A stretch of 64,000 nucleotides of DNA from an uncultured Flavobacteriaceae bacterium (GTDB lineage Bacteria > Bacteroidota > Bacteroidia > Flavobacteriales > Flavobacteriaceae). The stretch's first letter is position 1, and each line of letters begins with the position of its first letter. The translations under genes and the position numbers were made by a program. This document shows positions 52,970 through 62,208 of this stretch, one piece after another. Location: the NCBI GenBank assembly GCA_947488435.1, contig CANKZG010000003.1, positions 1 through 64,000 of the forward strand. The letters are read 5' to 3'. Below the pieces are notes generated by a model. The model searched no databases. It saw nothing but the letters and a program-made list of their open reading frames with translations, and was not told the origin of the DNA.

Positions 52970-52996
52970 CAGTACCAATTTTTATTCCAAACTGAA

Positions 52997-54019
52997 GTGG
53001 AGCATCAAAATATTTATATTTTAGCTATTGAATCTTCCTGCGACGACACATCGGCCGCTATTTTATGCAACGCAAAAAAACTTAGCAATGTTGTGGCAAC
53101 GCAAAAAATACACGAGGCTTATGGAGGTGTTGTTCCAGAACTCGCCTCCAGAGCACATCAACAAAATATCGTTCCAGTGGTGCATCAGGCATTAGCCGAG
53201 GCAAATATCGACAAAAAACAGTTATCCGCCATAGCTTTTACCAGAGGACCTGGATTAATGGGTTCCCTATTGGTTGGCACTTCTTTTGCAAAGTCTTTAG
53301 CATTGGGGTTAGAAATTCCTTTGATAGAGGTAAATCACATGCAAGCGCATATTTTGGCGCACTTTATAGAAGAAGAAAATACCAAAATTCCGCAATTCCC
53401 ATTTCTTGCACTAACCATTAGTGGGGGGCACACACAAATTGTCTTGGTTCAGGATTATTTTAAAATGGAAGTGTTAGGCGAAACTTTGGATGATGCCGTA
53501 GGGGAGGCTTTTGATAAAAGTGCTAAAATTTTAGGATTACCCTATCCAGGTGGCCCATTAATAGATCGGTATGCTCAACTTGGAAATCCAAAAGCCTATC
53601 CATTTCCAGAACCTAAGGTATCTGGATTAAATTTCAGTTTTAGTGGATTAAAAACAAGTATTCTCTATTTTATACAACGTGAACTCAAAAAGGATCCTGA
53701 GTTTATTAGTAAGAATCGCAATGATATTTGTGCATCTATTCAATACACTATTCAGAATATACTAATGCGTAAACTCCAAAAAGCAGTAAAAGAAACCGGT
53801 ATCAAAGAAATTGCCATTGGAGGAGGCGTATCCGCAAATTCTGGTATCCGAAAAGCATTAATCGACGCAGAAAAAACTAAGGGATGGACTACGTACATTC
53901 CAAAGTTTGAATATTGCACCGACAACGCTGCCATGATTGGTATTGTTGGCTATTTGAAATATAAAAAAGAGCAATTCACGGCCACTGATGTGACCGTAAA
54001 GGCTCGATATACGCTTTAA
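52997..54019 (+). CDS. tsaD: tRNA threonylcarbamoyltransferase TsaD
   Basis: Adds the threonylcarbamoyl group in making t6A37 of ANN-decoding tRNAs. The GTG at 52997 gives 340 residues, the family's normal size, starting just before ILAIESSCDDTSAAIL. The metal site is VNHMQAHILAHF (HxxxH, about 110), with FTRGPGLMGSLLVG, TISGGHTQIVLV and GEAFDKSAKILGLPYPGGP. FEYCTDNAAMIG near the C-terminus is also diagnostic. An extended upstream frame overlaps tamB and is not used. TfoX-like follows after 6 bp. Confidence 0.97.
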   Translation: MEHQNIYILAIESSCDDTSAAILCNAKKLSNVVATQKIHEAYGGVVPELASRAHQQNIVPVVHQALAEANIDKKQLSAIAFTRGPGLMGSLLVGTSFAKSLALGLEIPLIEVNHMQAHILAHFIEEENTKIPQFPFLALTISGGHTQIVLVQDYFKMEVLGETLDDAVGEAFDKSAKILGLPYPGGPLIDRYAQLGNPKAYPFPEPKVSGLNFSFSGLKTSILYFIQRELKKDPEFISKNRNDICASIQYTIQNILMRKLQKAVKETGIKEIAIGGGVSANSGIRKALIDAEKTKGWTTYIPKFEYCTDNAAMIGIVGYLKYKKEQFTATDVTVKARYTL

Positions 54020-54025
54020 TACGTT

Positions 54026-54364
54026 ATGGCTTATAATGAGTTGTTAGCACATCGGATAAGACAAGCACTGTTGTTGCTTCCGGAGGAGGTACATCTTTCT
54101 ATTACGGAAAAGAAAATGTTTGGAGGGCTTTCTTTTTTATTTCATGGAAAAATGACAGTTGGAATAATTAAAGAGGAATTGATCGTAAGAGTAATTGCTG
54201 AAAAAATGGATACTGTTCTGGAAAGGGATGGAGTGCGTCCTATGGATTTCACAAACAAACCTTTAAAGGAGTTTGTATATGTTATTCCTGAAGTAGTGCA
54301 TCGTGAAAGTGAGCTAAATTTTTGGATAGCACTAGGTATAGAGCATGCAAAAAGTAAATTATAA
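54026..54364 (+). CDS. TfoX/Sxy N-terminal domain protein
   Basis: 112-residue protein with only the TfoX N-terminal domain. KKMFGGLSFLFHGKMTVGII (about 29-48) is the family hallmark, followed by ELIVRVIAEKM and MDFTNKPLKEFVYV. TfoX regulates competence in Gammaproteobacteria through a longer two-domain protein. Single-domain forms in Bacteroidota have no proven role. It is 6 bp after tsaD on the same strand, probably cotranscribed. Confidence 0.85.
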   Translation: MAYNELLAHRIRQALLLLPEEVHLSITEKKMFGGLSFLFHGKMTVGIIKEELIVRVIAEKMDTVLERDGVRPMDFTNKPLKEFVYVIPEVVHRESELNFWIALGIEHAKSKL

Positions 54365-54408
54365 GCTGAAGTTTTACTATTTATCGACCACCTATAGCCA
54401 CAACTTTC

Positions 54409-54416
54409 TATCTTTG
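54409..54416 (+). promoter_or_regulatory. -7 promoter element for rsmE
   Basis: TATCTTTG matches TAnnTTTG and lies 20 bases before the ATG at 54437, in the 72-bp gap after the TfoX-like gene. No well-spaced -33 TTG. Confidence 0.45.
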
Positions 54417-54436
54417 ACATTTCCAATGTGTAGTTG

Positions 54437-55144
54437 ATGCAACTTTTTTACAGTCCAGAATTAAATCAAAATACCACAACCTATACGTTTTCTTCAGAAG
54501 AGAGCAAACATATTGTTCGCGTGCTTCGAAAAAAAAATGGAGATACATTGCATATTACTAATGGTATGGGTTTTTTGTTCAACGCAGTCATTCATTCGGA
54601 TAACCCTAAGTGTTGTCATGTAAAAGTAACAAAGTGTACATTTCAAGATAGATCCCACAATTTGTTACATATGGTTGTAGCTCCAACCAAAATGAACGAA
54701 AGATTTGAATGGTTTCTGGAAAAAGCGACTGAAATCGGTGTTTCGGAAATCACTCCTGTTATTTGTGAACGTTCCGAACGAAAAACAATAAAAGCAGAAC
54801 GTTTCCAACGCGTTGTTTTAGCGGCAATGAAACAGTCTTTACAGGTATATCTTCCAAAATTAAACCCACTTATTTCTTTAAAAGATTTTTTACAAAAAGA
54901 GCAAGATGGGCTCCTATACATCGCTCATTGTATGGAAGGTGAAAAAGAAAATTTGAAATCAAAATTGCAAAAACAAAAGGATGTAACAGTATTAATAGGT
55001 CCTGAAGGGGACTTTAGTGCTGCAGAAGTTCAAGAAGCCTTGCAAAAAAAATATACTCCGATAAGCTTAGGTAAAAATCGTCTCCGTACAGAGACCGCTG
55101 CCATTGTAGCCTGCACAACCGTTGCTAATTATTATTATTCTTAA
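54437..55144 (+). CDS. rsmE: 16S rRNA (uracil-1498-N3)-methyltransferase
   Basis: SPOUT-class enzyme methylating U1498 of 16S rRNA, 235 residues. It has a PUA-like N-terminal domain (HIVRVLRKKNGDTLHITNG, about 20-38). The knotted SAM domain has the signatures KMNERFEWFLEKATEIGV, ERSERK, LIGPEGDFSAAEV (about 192) and the C-terminal LGKNRLRTETAAI knot loop. The ATG at 54437 is chosen over a TTG one codon upstream. Confidence 0.95.
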   Translation: MQLFYSPELNQNTTTYTFSSEESKHIVRVLRKKNGDTLHITNGMGFLFNAVIHSDNPKCCHVKVTKCTFQDRSHNLLHMVVAPTKMNERFEWFLEKATEIGVSEITPVICERSERKTIKAERFQRVVLAAMKQSLQVYLPKLNPLISLKDFLQKEQDGLLYIAHCMEGEKENLKSKLQKQKDVTVLIGPEGDFSAAEVQEALQKKYTPISLGKNRLRTETAAIVACTTVANYYYS

Positions 55145-55160
55145 ATAGATGCAAAAAAAA

Positions 55161-55197
55161 TCCGCACCCACGCCAAATGAATGACTATGAATGCGGA
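55161..55197 (-). terminator. Possible terminator of the DUF1223 gene
   Basis: TCCGCA (55161-55166) can pair with TGCGGA (55192-55197) around a 25-base loop. On the minus strand the hairpin is followed at once by eight T residues. The stem is short but GC-rich and lies 23 bp past the DUF1223 stop. Confidence 0.5.
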
Positions 55198-55220
55198 AAC
55201 AACACCAAACCAAATAATTA

Positions 55221-55991
55221 TTATCGAACCAATTTATGCTTTACAGCACCGGTTATATTGTATTGATCATCTTCAACGAAGACCATTAATTGTATTTTTT
55301 CTCCTTCAGTAATAATGTTGGGGATGGTTATGGAAGCTTTACCCTCCTTATCTTTTAATGAGAAAAATTGTTCAGCCACTACAATGTTACTATTTGTAAG
55401 TGTTCTATTTCTATTTTCTCCTCGCTTTACAGCTGTTGTTCTTTCATCTAACACTAATACGGCTTTTAGTTCTTTATTTGAGCGATCTCCTAAAACGTGA
55501 TAGTTAAAATTCACGGTCTTACTAGAAGTATTTATCTCAGATACAGCTACTCCATTTAACGCCTTTTTCTTGCTGTATGCGCTAATTTTATTATACATAT
55601 TGCTGCTACTTGAACCTACAAAATGTTCCTGACCGTTAACTACCAATTGAGGCGTATAGTTGCTTCTGTTTCTAAATTTTATATTGTACTGCCGCTGTTT
55701 TTTTGCATACTGTGATTTGCTGAAAGGATCTTCCCATCCAATATAATTCCAATAGTCAACATGATAAGACAATGCAAAAACGTTATCTGTGTATTGCTTT
55801 TTTACCTTATTCAAAAGCGCATCCGCAGAAGGACAACTAGAACATCCCTGGGAAGTAAACAATTCTAACACCACTATAGGATCATAAGTTCCTTCTTCAT
55901 TTGTTTTTTCGTTCGCTACTCCTCCATCAATAAAAGCCATTAAACCCAAGCTTATTAGAATAATTGAAGTTATAATGATTTTTTTAAACAT
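55221..55991 (-). CDS. Secreted DUF1223 (thioredoxin-fold-like) protein
   Basis: 256-residue exported protein. The N-terminal hydrophobic segment (about 5-22) is a signal peptide or anchor. The core begins VVLELFTSQGCSSCPSADAL (about 40-60), with a CxxC motif like that of thioredoxin-fold proteins. It continues with ALSYHVDYWNYIGWEDPF and TPQLVVNGQEHFVGSS, the DUF1223 hallmark. A C-terminal beta domain follows. A periplasmic redox role is plausible but unproven. It is divergent from the DUF4159 gene. Confidence 0.85.
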   Translation of the reverse strand: MFKKIIITSIILISLGLMAFIDGGVANEKTNEEGTYDPIVVLELFTSQGCSSCPSADALLNKVKKQYTDNVFALSYHVDYWNYIGWEDPFSKSQYAKKQRQYNIKFRNRSNYTPQLVVNGQEHFVGSSSSNMYNKISAYSKKKALNGVAVSEINTSSKTVNFNYHVLGDRSNKELKAVLVLDERTTAVKRGENRNRTLTNSNIVVAEQFFSLKDKEGKASITIPNIITEGEKIQLMVFVEDDQYNITGAVKHKLVR

Positions 55992-56000
55992 GATTATTAT

Positions 56001-56008
56001 TACATTTG
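56001..56008 (+). promoter_or_regulatory. -7 promoter element for the DUF4159 gene
   Basis: TACATTTG is an exact TAnnTTTG match 23 bases before the ATG at 56032. It lies in the 40-bp gap between the divergent genes and supports that start over one upstream inside the DUF1223 gene. Confidence 0.5.
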
Positions 56009-56031
56009 ACTATACTATAGTTCGCTCTAAA

Positions 56032-56691
56032 ATGAAACTACTTACATCTACTTCTCATATTTTAACTTTTTTAACTTTTCTAATTAGTTTTTTGGTGCAA
56101 TCTCAGGATATTGCCATTTTAAAATATAGTGGTGGGGGAGATTGGTATTCTAATCCAACGGCTTTACCAAATCTCATACAATTCTGTAACGCAAATATTG
56201 ATACACAAATAAATGCAAAACCACTAACCGTTGAGACTGGGAGTGTAGCCATTTTTCAATATCCGTACCTACATATGACGGGTCATGGCAATGTATTCTT
56301 TACACAGGAAGAAGCACTCAATCTAAGGACGTACTTACTTTCAGGCGGATTTTTACATATTGATGATAATTATGGAATGGAGCCTTATTTACGAAGAGAG
56401 TTACTGAAGGTCTTTCCAGAAAAACAATTGGAGGAATTAGGAAAAGATCATCCCATATTTAATCAGAAATATAAGTTTCCAGAAGGCTTACCTAAAATCC
56501 ATGAACATGATGGAAAACGACCTCAAGCGCTGGGGATATTTCATGAAGGACGGCTTTTACTTTTATTTACCTTCGAAAGTGACTTAGGGGATGGATGGGA
56601 AGATCCCGAGGTCCATAATGATCCCGAAGCTGTTCGGCAAACTGCCCTCCAAATGGGAGCAAATATCATTCAATACGCCTTTAAACATTAA
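56032..56691 (+). CDS. Exported DUF4159 protein
   Basis: 219-residue protein with a signal peptide (hydrophobic about 9-22, cleavage near VQSQ). The DUF4159 domain fills the rest: AILKYSGGGDWYSNPTALPN, IFQYPYLHMTGHGNVFFT (about 73-90), GGFLHIDDNYGMEPYLRREL and FESDLGDGWEDPEVHNDP. The domain resembles glutamine-amidotransferase-like folds found near BatA/MoxR operons, but no catalytic function is known. The AI-2E family gene follows after 24 bp. Confidence 0.85.
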   Translation: MKLLTSTSHILTFLTFLISFLVQSQDIAILKYSGGGDWYSNPTALPNLIQFCNANIDTQINAKPLTVETGSVAIFQYPYLHMTGHGNVFFTQEEALNLRTYLLSGGFLHIDDNYGMEPYLRRELLKVFPEKQLEELGKDHPIFNQKYKFPEGLPKIHEHDGKRPQALGIFHEGRLLLLFTFESDLGDGWEDPEVHNDPEAVRQTALQMGANIIQYAFKH

Positions 56692-56715
56692 CGCAATTTT
56701 AAAACACTATAACCT

Positions 56716-57804
56716 GTGAAACCGAAACACATTGCCGAGGGTATTTTAAGAGCTATAGCCATCTTAGTAGGGGTTGCCTTATTATTATATTTTTTATATA
56801 AAATACAGGCCGTATTGGTTTATATCGCAATTGCTGCTGTTGTATCGTTAGTAGGAAGACCTATTGTTTTATTTCTAAGAAGACGTTTGCGATTTAAAAA
56901 TACACTTGCAGTTATTGTTACGATGTTTCTAATGATTGGGGTTCTTGGTGGCATTATTGCCCTCTTTGTCCCGTTATTAATACAGCAAGGGCAAAACCTA
57001 TCACTTTTAAATATTGACGCCCTACAGGGCAATGTAGAAAACTTATACCGACAAGTCGTTAATTATTTTGGAGTTTCAACAGTTGAAGTTGAAGAAAGCA
57101 TTAAAGATTCAAAGATATTTTCAAAAGTAGATTTTGGCTTTATTCCCAATTTTTTGAATGCATTAATTGGTGCCTTAGGCAGTTTTAGTATCGGTTTATT
57201 TTCAGTACTTTTTATAACCTTTTTCTTCTTTAAAGACAGCAAATTATTTGAAGACAGTTTAATTACTTTAATTCCTAGTGGGAAAGAAAGTCGTTTCAAA
57301 AAATCCATTGCTACAATCAAAGATTTACTGTCCAGATATTTTGTTGGTTTACTGTTTCAAATTCTAATTTTATTTATAATCTACACCATCGTTTTACTAT
57401 TTTTTAGCATTGAAAATGCGGTAGTAATTGCCTTCCTTTGTGCACTACTAAATTTGATTCCATATGTAGGGCCAATTATCAGCGGTGTATTGATGCTAAT
57501 TTTAAGTATGACAAGCAATTTAGGTGCCGATTTTAGTACCGTAATTTTACCAAAAACAGGGTATGTAATGATTGGTTTTGTTATCGGACAACTTATCGAT
57601 AATTTTTTCTCGCAGCCCTTTATTTTTTCGAATAGTGTGAAATCTCATCCACTAGAAATTTTTCTGGTAATTATTATTTCGGGGCTACTTTTCGGTGTGG
57701 TGGGAATGGTAGTCGCCGTACCTGGATATACCGCTATTAAGGTCATTTTAAAAGAATTTTTGAGCGATAATAAGATTGTACAATCTTTAACCAAAGATCT
57801 ATAG
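56716..57804 (+). CDS. AI-2E family transporter
   Basis: 362-residue membrane protein of the AI-2E/PerM family with about eight hydrophobic segments. One long extramembrane part (about 90-145) separates the third and fourth. Family motifs include RPIVLFLRRRL near residue 50, AVVIAFLCALLNLIPYVGPIISG (in two parts, about 237-259) and GQLIDNFFSQPFIFSN (about 295). These proteins export small molecules or ions; the AI-2 function of TqsA is known for E. coli only. The start is GTG 56716, and the methyltransferase gene follows after 7 bp. Confidence 0.9.
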   Translation: MKPKHIAEGILRAIAILVGVALLLYFLYKIQAVLVYIAIAAVVSLVGRPIVLFLRRRLRFKNTLAVIVTMFLMIGVLGGIIALFVPLLIQQGQNLSLLNIDALQGNVENLYRQVVNYFGVSTVEVEESIKDSKIFSKVDFGFIPNFLNALIGALGSFSIGLFSVLFITFFFFKDSKLFEDSLITLIPSGKESRFKKSIATIKDLLSRYFVGLLFQILILFIIYTIVLLFFSIENAVVIAFLCALLNLIPYVGPIISGVLMLILSMTSNLGADFSTVILPKTGYVMIGFVIGQLIDNFFSQPFIFSNSVKSHPLEIFLVIIISGLLFGVVGMVVAVPGYTAIKVILKEFLSDNKIVQSLTKDL

Positions 57805-57811
57805 TGTTCCT

Positions 57812-59008
57812 TTGAATAAAAATATTTTAAATACTGGTATACAAGATTTTATAGAAAAAAATTGGAACACTGACACAGTGTCAGTGTTACTTCAAAAGCA
57901 GCGTTTTGAAGGCGTTACTCAAAAGGAGTTAGTAGTACAGCTAGACGCTAAAAAAAAATGTCAAAACAAGCTTCCAACCTGGTTTAATACACCTCAAATT
58001 TATTATCCTAATAAATTAAATATTGAACAAACTTCTTCTGAAACCACTGCTAAGTACAAAGCTCAAATTACAGCAGGAGAAACACTAATTGACCTCACCG
58101 GAGGATTCGGAATAGATAGTTATTTCTTTTCAAAAAAAATAAAAGCTGTTACCCATTGTGAAATGGATGTAAATCTATCTCAGATAGCCACCTATAACTT
58201 CGATATTTTAGGAGTTAAAAACGTTCAATTTATCGCTGAAGATGGATTATCGTATTTGGAAAATTCAGTTGTAAATTTTGATTGGATTTATATCGATCCT
58301 TCGCGTAGAAATTCAACCCAAAATAGAGTATTTAAATTATCTGATTGCACGCCAAATGTTCCTGAAAAATTAGAAGTTATTTTCAAAAAAAGCAATCGTA
58401 TTTTACTAAAAACTTCCCCGCTATTAGATATTTCTTTAGGACTAAAAGCATTGAAATTTGTTCGAGAAATCCATTGTGTTTCGGTAAACAATGACATGAA
58501 AGAATTGCTCTGGGTACTTCACAAAAATTACACGGGAATGGTTCAACTTAAAACAGTAAATTTTAAAAAGCAAGAAACAGACGTTTTTAACTTTAAACGC
58601 TCTGAGGAAAAAACTGCGACTTCAAATTTTAGCGTTCCATTACGCTATTTATATGAACCCAATGCTGCTATCTTAAAAGCAGGAGGTTTTAAAGTAATTG
58701 GAAATAAATTCCACGTCCAAAAGCTGCACGAAAACACGCATTTATACACCTCAAATGAACTTTTAGATTTTCCTGGTCGAACTTTTGAAATCAAAAAAGT
58801 GATTCCCTATCAAAAAACACACTTTAAATCCCTGCTCAATACCAAAGCTAATGTGGCAATTAGAAATTTCCCTTATAGCGTTGCAACGCTTCGCAAGAAA
58901 TTAAAAATTAAAGATGGCGGAAACAATTATCTATTTTTTACTACAACAAAGGATCAAATGAAATGTATTCTTCATTGTGCTAAAATTAATTCGGGCAACT
59001 CCATTTAA
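57812..59008 (+). CDS. SAM-dependent methyltransferase with THUMP-like domain
   Basis: 398-residue protein. After a helical N-terminal region, the SAM-binding motif LIDLTGGFGIDSYFF (about 93-107) starts a Rossmann methyltransferase. The acidic motif is CEMD (about 118), and DWIYIDPSRRN (about 157-167) resembles the DPPR/NPPY catalytic motif of RNA methyltransferases. A C-terminal THUMP-like domain (about 300-390) follows. An RNA target is inferred; the exact modification is unknown. The start is TTG 57812, 7 bp after the AI-2E gene; no ATG precedes the first conserved segment. The 3' end overlaps the VanX-like gene by 23 bp. Confidence 0.85.
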   Translation: MNKNILNTGIQDFIEKNWNTDTVSVLLQKQRFEGVTQKELVVQLDAKKKCQNKLPTWFNTPQIYYPNKLNIEQTSSETTAKYKAQITAGETLIDLTGGFGIDSYFFSKKIKAVTHCEMDVNLSQIATYNFDILGVKNVQFIAEDGLSYLENSVVNFDWIYIDPSRRNSTQNRVFKLSDCTPNVPEKLEVIFKKSNRILLKTSPLLDISLGLKALKFVREIHCVSVNNDMKELLWVLHKNYTGMVQLKTVNFKKQETDVFNFKRSEEKTATSNFSVPLRYLYEPNAAILKAGGFKVIGNKFHVQKLHENTHLYTSNELLDFPGRTFEIKKVIPYQKTHFKSLLNTKANVAIRNFPYSVATLRKKLKIKDGGNNYLFFTTTKDQMKCILHCAKINSGNSI

Positions 59009-59711
59009 AATTTGCTATAGCATCATTAGAAGCACTGGAAAGATTATAATGCCACCATTCGGTGCGAATCGACCAGAACCCATATTTCTCCATCGTTTCT
59101 TTCAAAATTTTTCTGTGATTAAGAACATCATTTTCCAAATCCAAATTATCGTGATAAGCGCGTTTTCCAAAAAAATCAAAATCCGTACCCATATCAACAG
59201 CTTCATCTGCTAAAGTTACTAGAGTTATATCCACTGCCCCGCCTTTATTGTGAATAGATCCTTTGACGGGATTCGCTACATATTGAGGATTGGGAACAAT
59301 TGCCCACATTTTGTATTGCACATCGTTAGGACGGTAACAATCAAAAAATTTAATTTTATATCCTTGTTCTTTAAAATCTGCATTTGCCAATAATAACGCT
59401 CTTGCTGTTTTAGCTCGTGTATAACATTCCGCGCAATCGTAAACCTTAGCCTTTAAAAAGTTATTTGTAGTTGCATAACGCATTTCATAGGCAAAACCAT
59501 CGCTATAATCGGCAAGTCTGATAAAGGTACTATCAGCTACATTTTCAAGAGATGGAAATTCTTTTCTAATCTCAACCGCTTTTTCCATAACAGTATCTAC
59601 TATACCGGTTTTGGCGCTTTCTTTTTCAACTTGATCACCCCGATGCTTCACCTGCTTACAAGAGGTCAAGAGAACAATACATAATATCCAGCATAAATGG
59701 CGCAATTGCAA
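58986..59711 (-). CDS. VanX-type D-Ala-D-Ala dipeptidase (M15D), lipoprotein
   Basis: 241-residue exported zinc peptidase. The N-terminal signal ends in a lipobox (LLTSC, Cys about residue 18). It has the family's zinc sites SIHNKGGAVDITLV (His and Asp, about 148-161) and TEWWHY (Glu and His, about 222-227), plus FDCYRPNDVQYKMW. Without vancomycin resistance partners nearby, a role in recycling D-Ala-D-Ala is more likely than resistance. Its 3' end overlaps the convergent methyltransferase gene by 23 bp. Confidence 0.9.
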   Translation of the reverse strand: MQLRHLCWILCIVLLTSCKQVKHRGDQVEKESAKTGIVDTVMEKAVEIRKEFPSLENVADSTFIRLADYSDGFAYEMRYATTNNFLKAKVYDCAECYTRAKTARALLLANADFKEQGYKIKFFDCYRPNDVQYKMWAIVPNPQYVANPVKGSIHNKGGAVDITLVTLADEAVDMGTDFDFFGKRAYHDNLDLENDVLNHRKILKETMEKYGFWSIRTEWWHYNLSSASNDAIANFKWSCPN

Positions 59712-59823
59712 TTCGTTTAAGGCAAAAGTTAGACAAGTAAGATACTATTATTTTAATCATATCATCGTTATTCTTTTTAAAAAATATTATCACATTTTAA
59801 ATCGATAATCTTGTTGCTTTTAA

Positions 59824-59831
59824 TATTTTTG
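59824..59831 (+). promoter_or_regulatory. -7 promoter element for the GH1 gene
   Basis: TATTTTTG matches TAnnTTTG and lies 26 bases before the ATG at 59858, in the 146-bp divergent gap with the VanX-like gene. Confidence 0.45.
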
Positions 59832-59857
59832 GAATCTTAATTAGGATAGTAAAACAT

Positions 59858-61267
59858 ATGATTCAATTTCCAAAAGATTTTGTGTGGGGATCTGCAACTT
59901 CCAGTTATCAGATTGAAGGTGGAGCAACGGCAGATGGAAGAGCCTGGAGTATTTGGGATGCCCATGCGCATACTCCCGGAAGAACAAATAATAATGAAAA
60001 CGGTGATATCGCCTGCGACCACTACCATCGATACAAAGAAGATGTTGCGCTTATGGCTAAAATGGGTTTAAAAGCTTATCGCTTTTCCATTTCTTGGAGT
60101 CGAATTCAACCGGATGGACAGGGCAATGTCAATCCAAAGGGTATTCAGTTTTACTCAGATTTAATTGATGAATTAATTGCGAATAACATTACACCATGGG
60201 TAACACTATATCATTGGGATTTACCACTTGCTTTACAGACCGAAAAAGATGGTTGGCTAAATCCTGAAATCGCTAATTATTTCGAAGCTTATGCTGAAAT
60301 TTGTTATAAAAATTTTGGAGATAGGGTGAAAAATTGGATTACCCTAAATGAATCCTGGGTAGTAGCTATTTTAGGCTATGGGGAAGGTATTTTTGCACCT
60401 GGAAGAAAGTCAAAAGATGAACCCTACAAAGTAGGTCATCAGTTATTACGAGCGCATGGAAAGGCAGTGCAGCTATATCGCAACAAGTATCAACAAAAAC
60501 AGAAAGGACAAATAGGAATAACCAATAATGGGGATTGGCGGGAGCCACTCACAGACTCAAAGGAAGATATTGATGCAGCGCAGCGCTCATTAGAGTTTTT
60601 TCTAGGTTGGTTTGCCGATCCAATCTACTTTGGAGATTATCCAAAAGTAATGCGAGATCGTGTGGGAGATCGACTTCCTAAGTTTACAGATGAAGACAGA
60701 GCGTTAATAAAAGGATCTTCCGACTTTTTTGGATTAAATCACTATACCTGTTCTTATGCTTCTAATGTTGATCCAAATGCTCCTATTTCAAATCAAGTAT
60801 ATGGCAATGGTGGCATTTTTGAAGATCAATATGTAGCCTTATCTTCAGATCCAAAATGGAAGTTAACCGCTATGAAGTGGGCCATTGTTCCTTGGGGATG
60901 TCGTAAATTATTAGAATGGATTAGTGATCGCTATGGAAATCCACCCATTTATATTACCGAAAATGGTTGTGCCCTTGACGATGTGGTAGAAAACGGAAAA
61001 GTCACAGACACCCTACGCAAAGAATATTATGAGAGTTATTTAGCTGCTTGCAGTAAAGCAATCGACAAAGGGGTAAATCTGCAAGGTTATTTCGCGTGGT
61101 CTTTTATGGACAATTTTGAATGGGCTCTAGGGTATTCCAAACGCTTTGGAATGCATTATGTAGATTACGACACCTTAGAAAGAACTCCTAAAAATTCAGC
61201 ACTTTGGCTTTCCAAAGCAATACAGGACAATGGGTTTGACTTTTCTCAAAACGACGTGGAAATTTAA
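59858..61267 (+). CDS. GH1 family beta-glycosidase
   Basis: 469-residue TIM-barrel enzyme, cytoplasmic (no signal peptide), expected to hydrolyse beta-glucosides or beta-galactosides. The GH1 N-terminal signature FVWGSATSSYQIEGG is at about 8-22. The acid/base Glu is in TLNESWVV (about residue 164), where most relatives read TLNEP. The nucleophile Glu is in YITENG (about 368). YHWDLPLALQ and SFMDNFEWALGYSKRFG complete the active site. The gene appears complete. No transporter is adjacent. Confidence 0.93.
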   Translation: MIQFPKDFVWGSATSSYQIEGGATADGRAWSIWDAHAHTPGRTNNNENGDIACDHYHRYKEDVALMAKMGLKAYRFSISWSRIQPDGQGNVNPKGIQFYSDLIDELIANNITPWVTLYHWDLPLALQTEKDGWLNPEIANYFEAYAEICYKNFGDRVKNWITLNESWVVAILGYGEGIFAPGRKSKDEPYKVGHQLLRAHGKAVQLYRNKYQQKQKGQIGITNNGDWREPLTDSKEDIDAAQRSLEFFLGWFADPIYFGDYPKVMRDRVGDRLPKFTDEDRALIKGSSDFFGLNHYTCSYASNVDPNAPISNQVYGNGGIFEDQYVALSSDPKWKLTAMKWAIVPWGCRKLLEWISDRYGNPPIYITENGCALDDVVENGKVTDTLRKEYYESYLAACSKAIDKGVNLQGYFAWSFMDNFEWALGYSKRFGMHYVDYDTLERTPKNSALWLSKAIQDNGFDFSQNDVEI

Positions 61268-61305
61268 ATGAATTTCTTATTAAAAGTTAGTTTTTCAAAG
61301 AGAAG

Positions 61306-62157
61306 TTAACGTATAACTTTTCTGCGCTTCAAATCATATTGATTTCCTGCTTTAAGAAAATAAAAACGTTGATTTGCATCCGGAACCTCCTTTAGGCTGG
61401 TTCCTTCAGCACTCCAAAAACTTCCATCATAAACCAAAACGTAACTTGCTCCGATTACTTCAAATTTATCATGTCGCACTACAATCGCAGTACCTTCATC
61501 CAATCCTATTCCCAATAATTCTGGTCTTTTTTTTAGTATTGTAAAAAGATCAAATTGTCGGTTTCGGGCCAACACATGCTGATCTATTGCAACATTACTG
61601 AGATAACCAAAACCTGTTTCATGATCTCCCATCATAATTTGATTATTTTTGGTATCTCCTCGTGCTAAATACGACCCTTGAATGGTAGCACCTGCTGAAG
61701 ACCCTCCAATAACTCCCCCTCTACTCAATACATCTTGAAAAGCTTCTTCTGTTTTTGTCCCTTTATACGCATCTACTAAGCGCCATTGTCTACCTCCAGT
61801 AAACCAGACACCTGTTGCATTTTTAAGTGGATTTATAAACGAACTACTATTTGCTTCTTTAGGGACATTGGTATGCAATATTGTAACATTGGTTGCTCCA
61901 TATCGTGTTAATAATTTTTTCCAACCATCATCATACTCTTTCAGACCCGCAGCCGTTGGGACTAGTACTATAGCAGCGTCTTTTCCTCCTGCCAAACTTA
62001 TAAACTTTGTTACAATTTCTTCAGGTAATGCTCCCCCACCAGCGATCACCAAACTTCCATGTTTTGGTCCTTCTACCACATTAGATAAGGCTTCTTGTGC
62101 ATTCAAAACCAACAATCCAATTCCAAAAAATAATGTAAAAAATACGGCCTTTCTCAT
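61306..62157 (-). CDS. Exported cyanophycinase-like peptidase (S51 family)
   Basis: 283-residue protein of the peptidase S51/cyanophycinase type. The ATG at 62155-62157 gives a signal peptide (RKAVFFTLFFGIGLLVLNAQ); the TTG 12 codons upstream does not. The catalytic Ser lies in GGVIGGSSAGATIQGSYL (about 148-165). TGGRQWRLVDAY, MMGDHETGFGYL and IDQHVLARNRQFDLF match cyanophycinase active-site segments. GIGLDEGTAIVV follows. The enzyme would cleave beta-aspartyl peptides such as cyanophycin from outside the cell. The sulfatase gene lies 51 bp upstream on the same strand. Confidence 0.88.
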   Translation of the reverse strand: MRKAVFFTLFFGIGLLVLNAQEALSNVVEGPKHGSLVIAGGGALPEEIVTKFISLAGGKDAAIVLVPTAAGLKEYDDGWKKLLTRYGATNVTILHTNVPKEANSSSFINPLKNATGVWFTGGRQWRLVDAYKGTKTEEAFQDVLSRGGVIGGSSAGATIQGSYLARGDTKNNQIMMGDHETGFGYLSNVAIDQHVLARNRQFDLFTILKKRPELLGIGLDEGTAIVVRHDKFEVIGASYVLVYDGSFWSAEGTSLKEVPDANQRFYFLKAGNQYDLKRRKVIR

Positions 62158-62208
62158 CTCAATAGTATAAAAAATTATTACGAAACTATTCAATTAATAT
62201 TAGATATC

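Noticed and set aside
52826-52996. Upstream extension of tsaD from a TTG at 52826
   Set aside because: It overlaps the tamB N-terminus, precedes the tsaD promoter, and adds a stretch absent from TsaD proteins. GTG 52997 gives the normal length.
58986-59711. Vancomycin resistance gene (VanX)
   Set aside because: No vanH, vanA or vanR/S neighbours; single M15D lipoproteins are common in this group.
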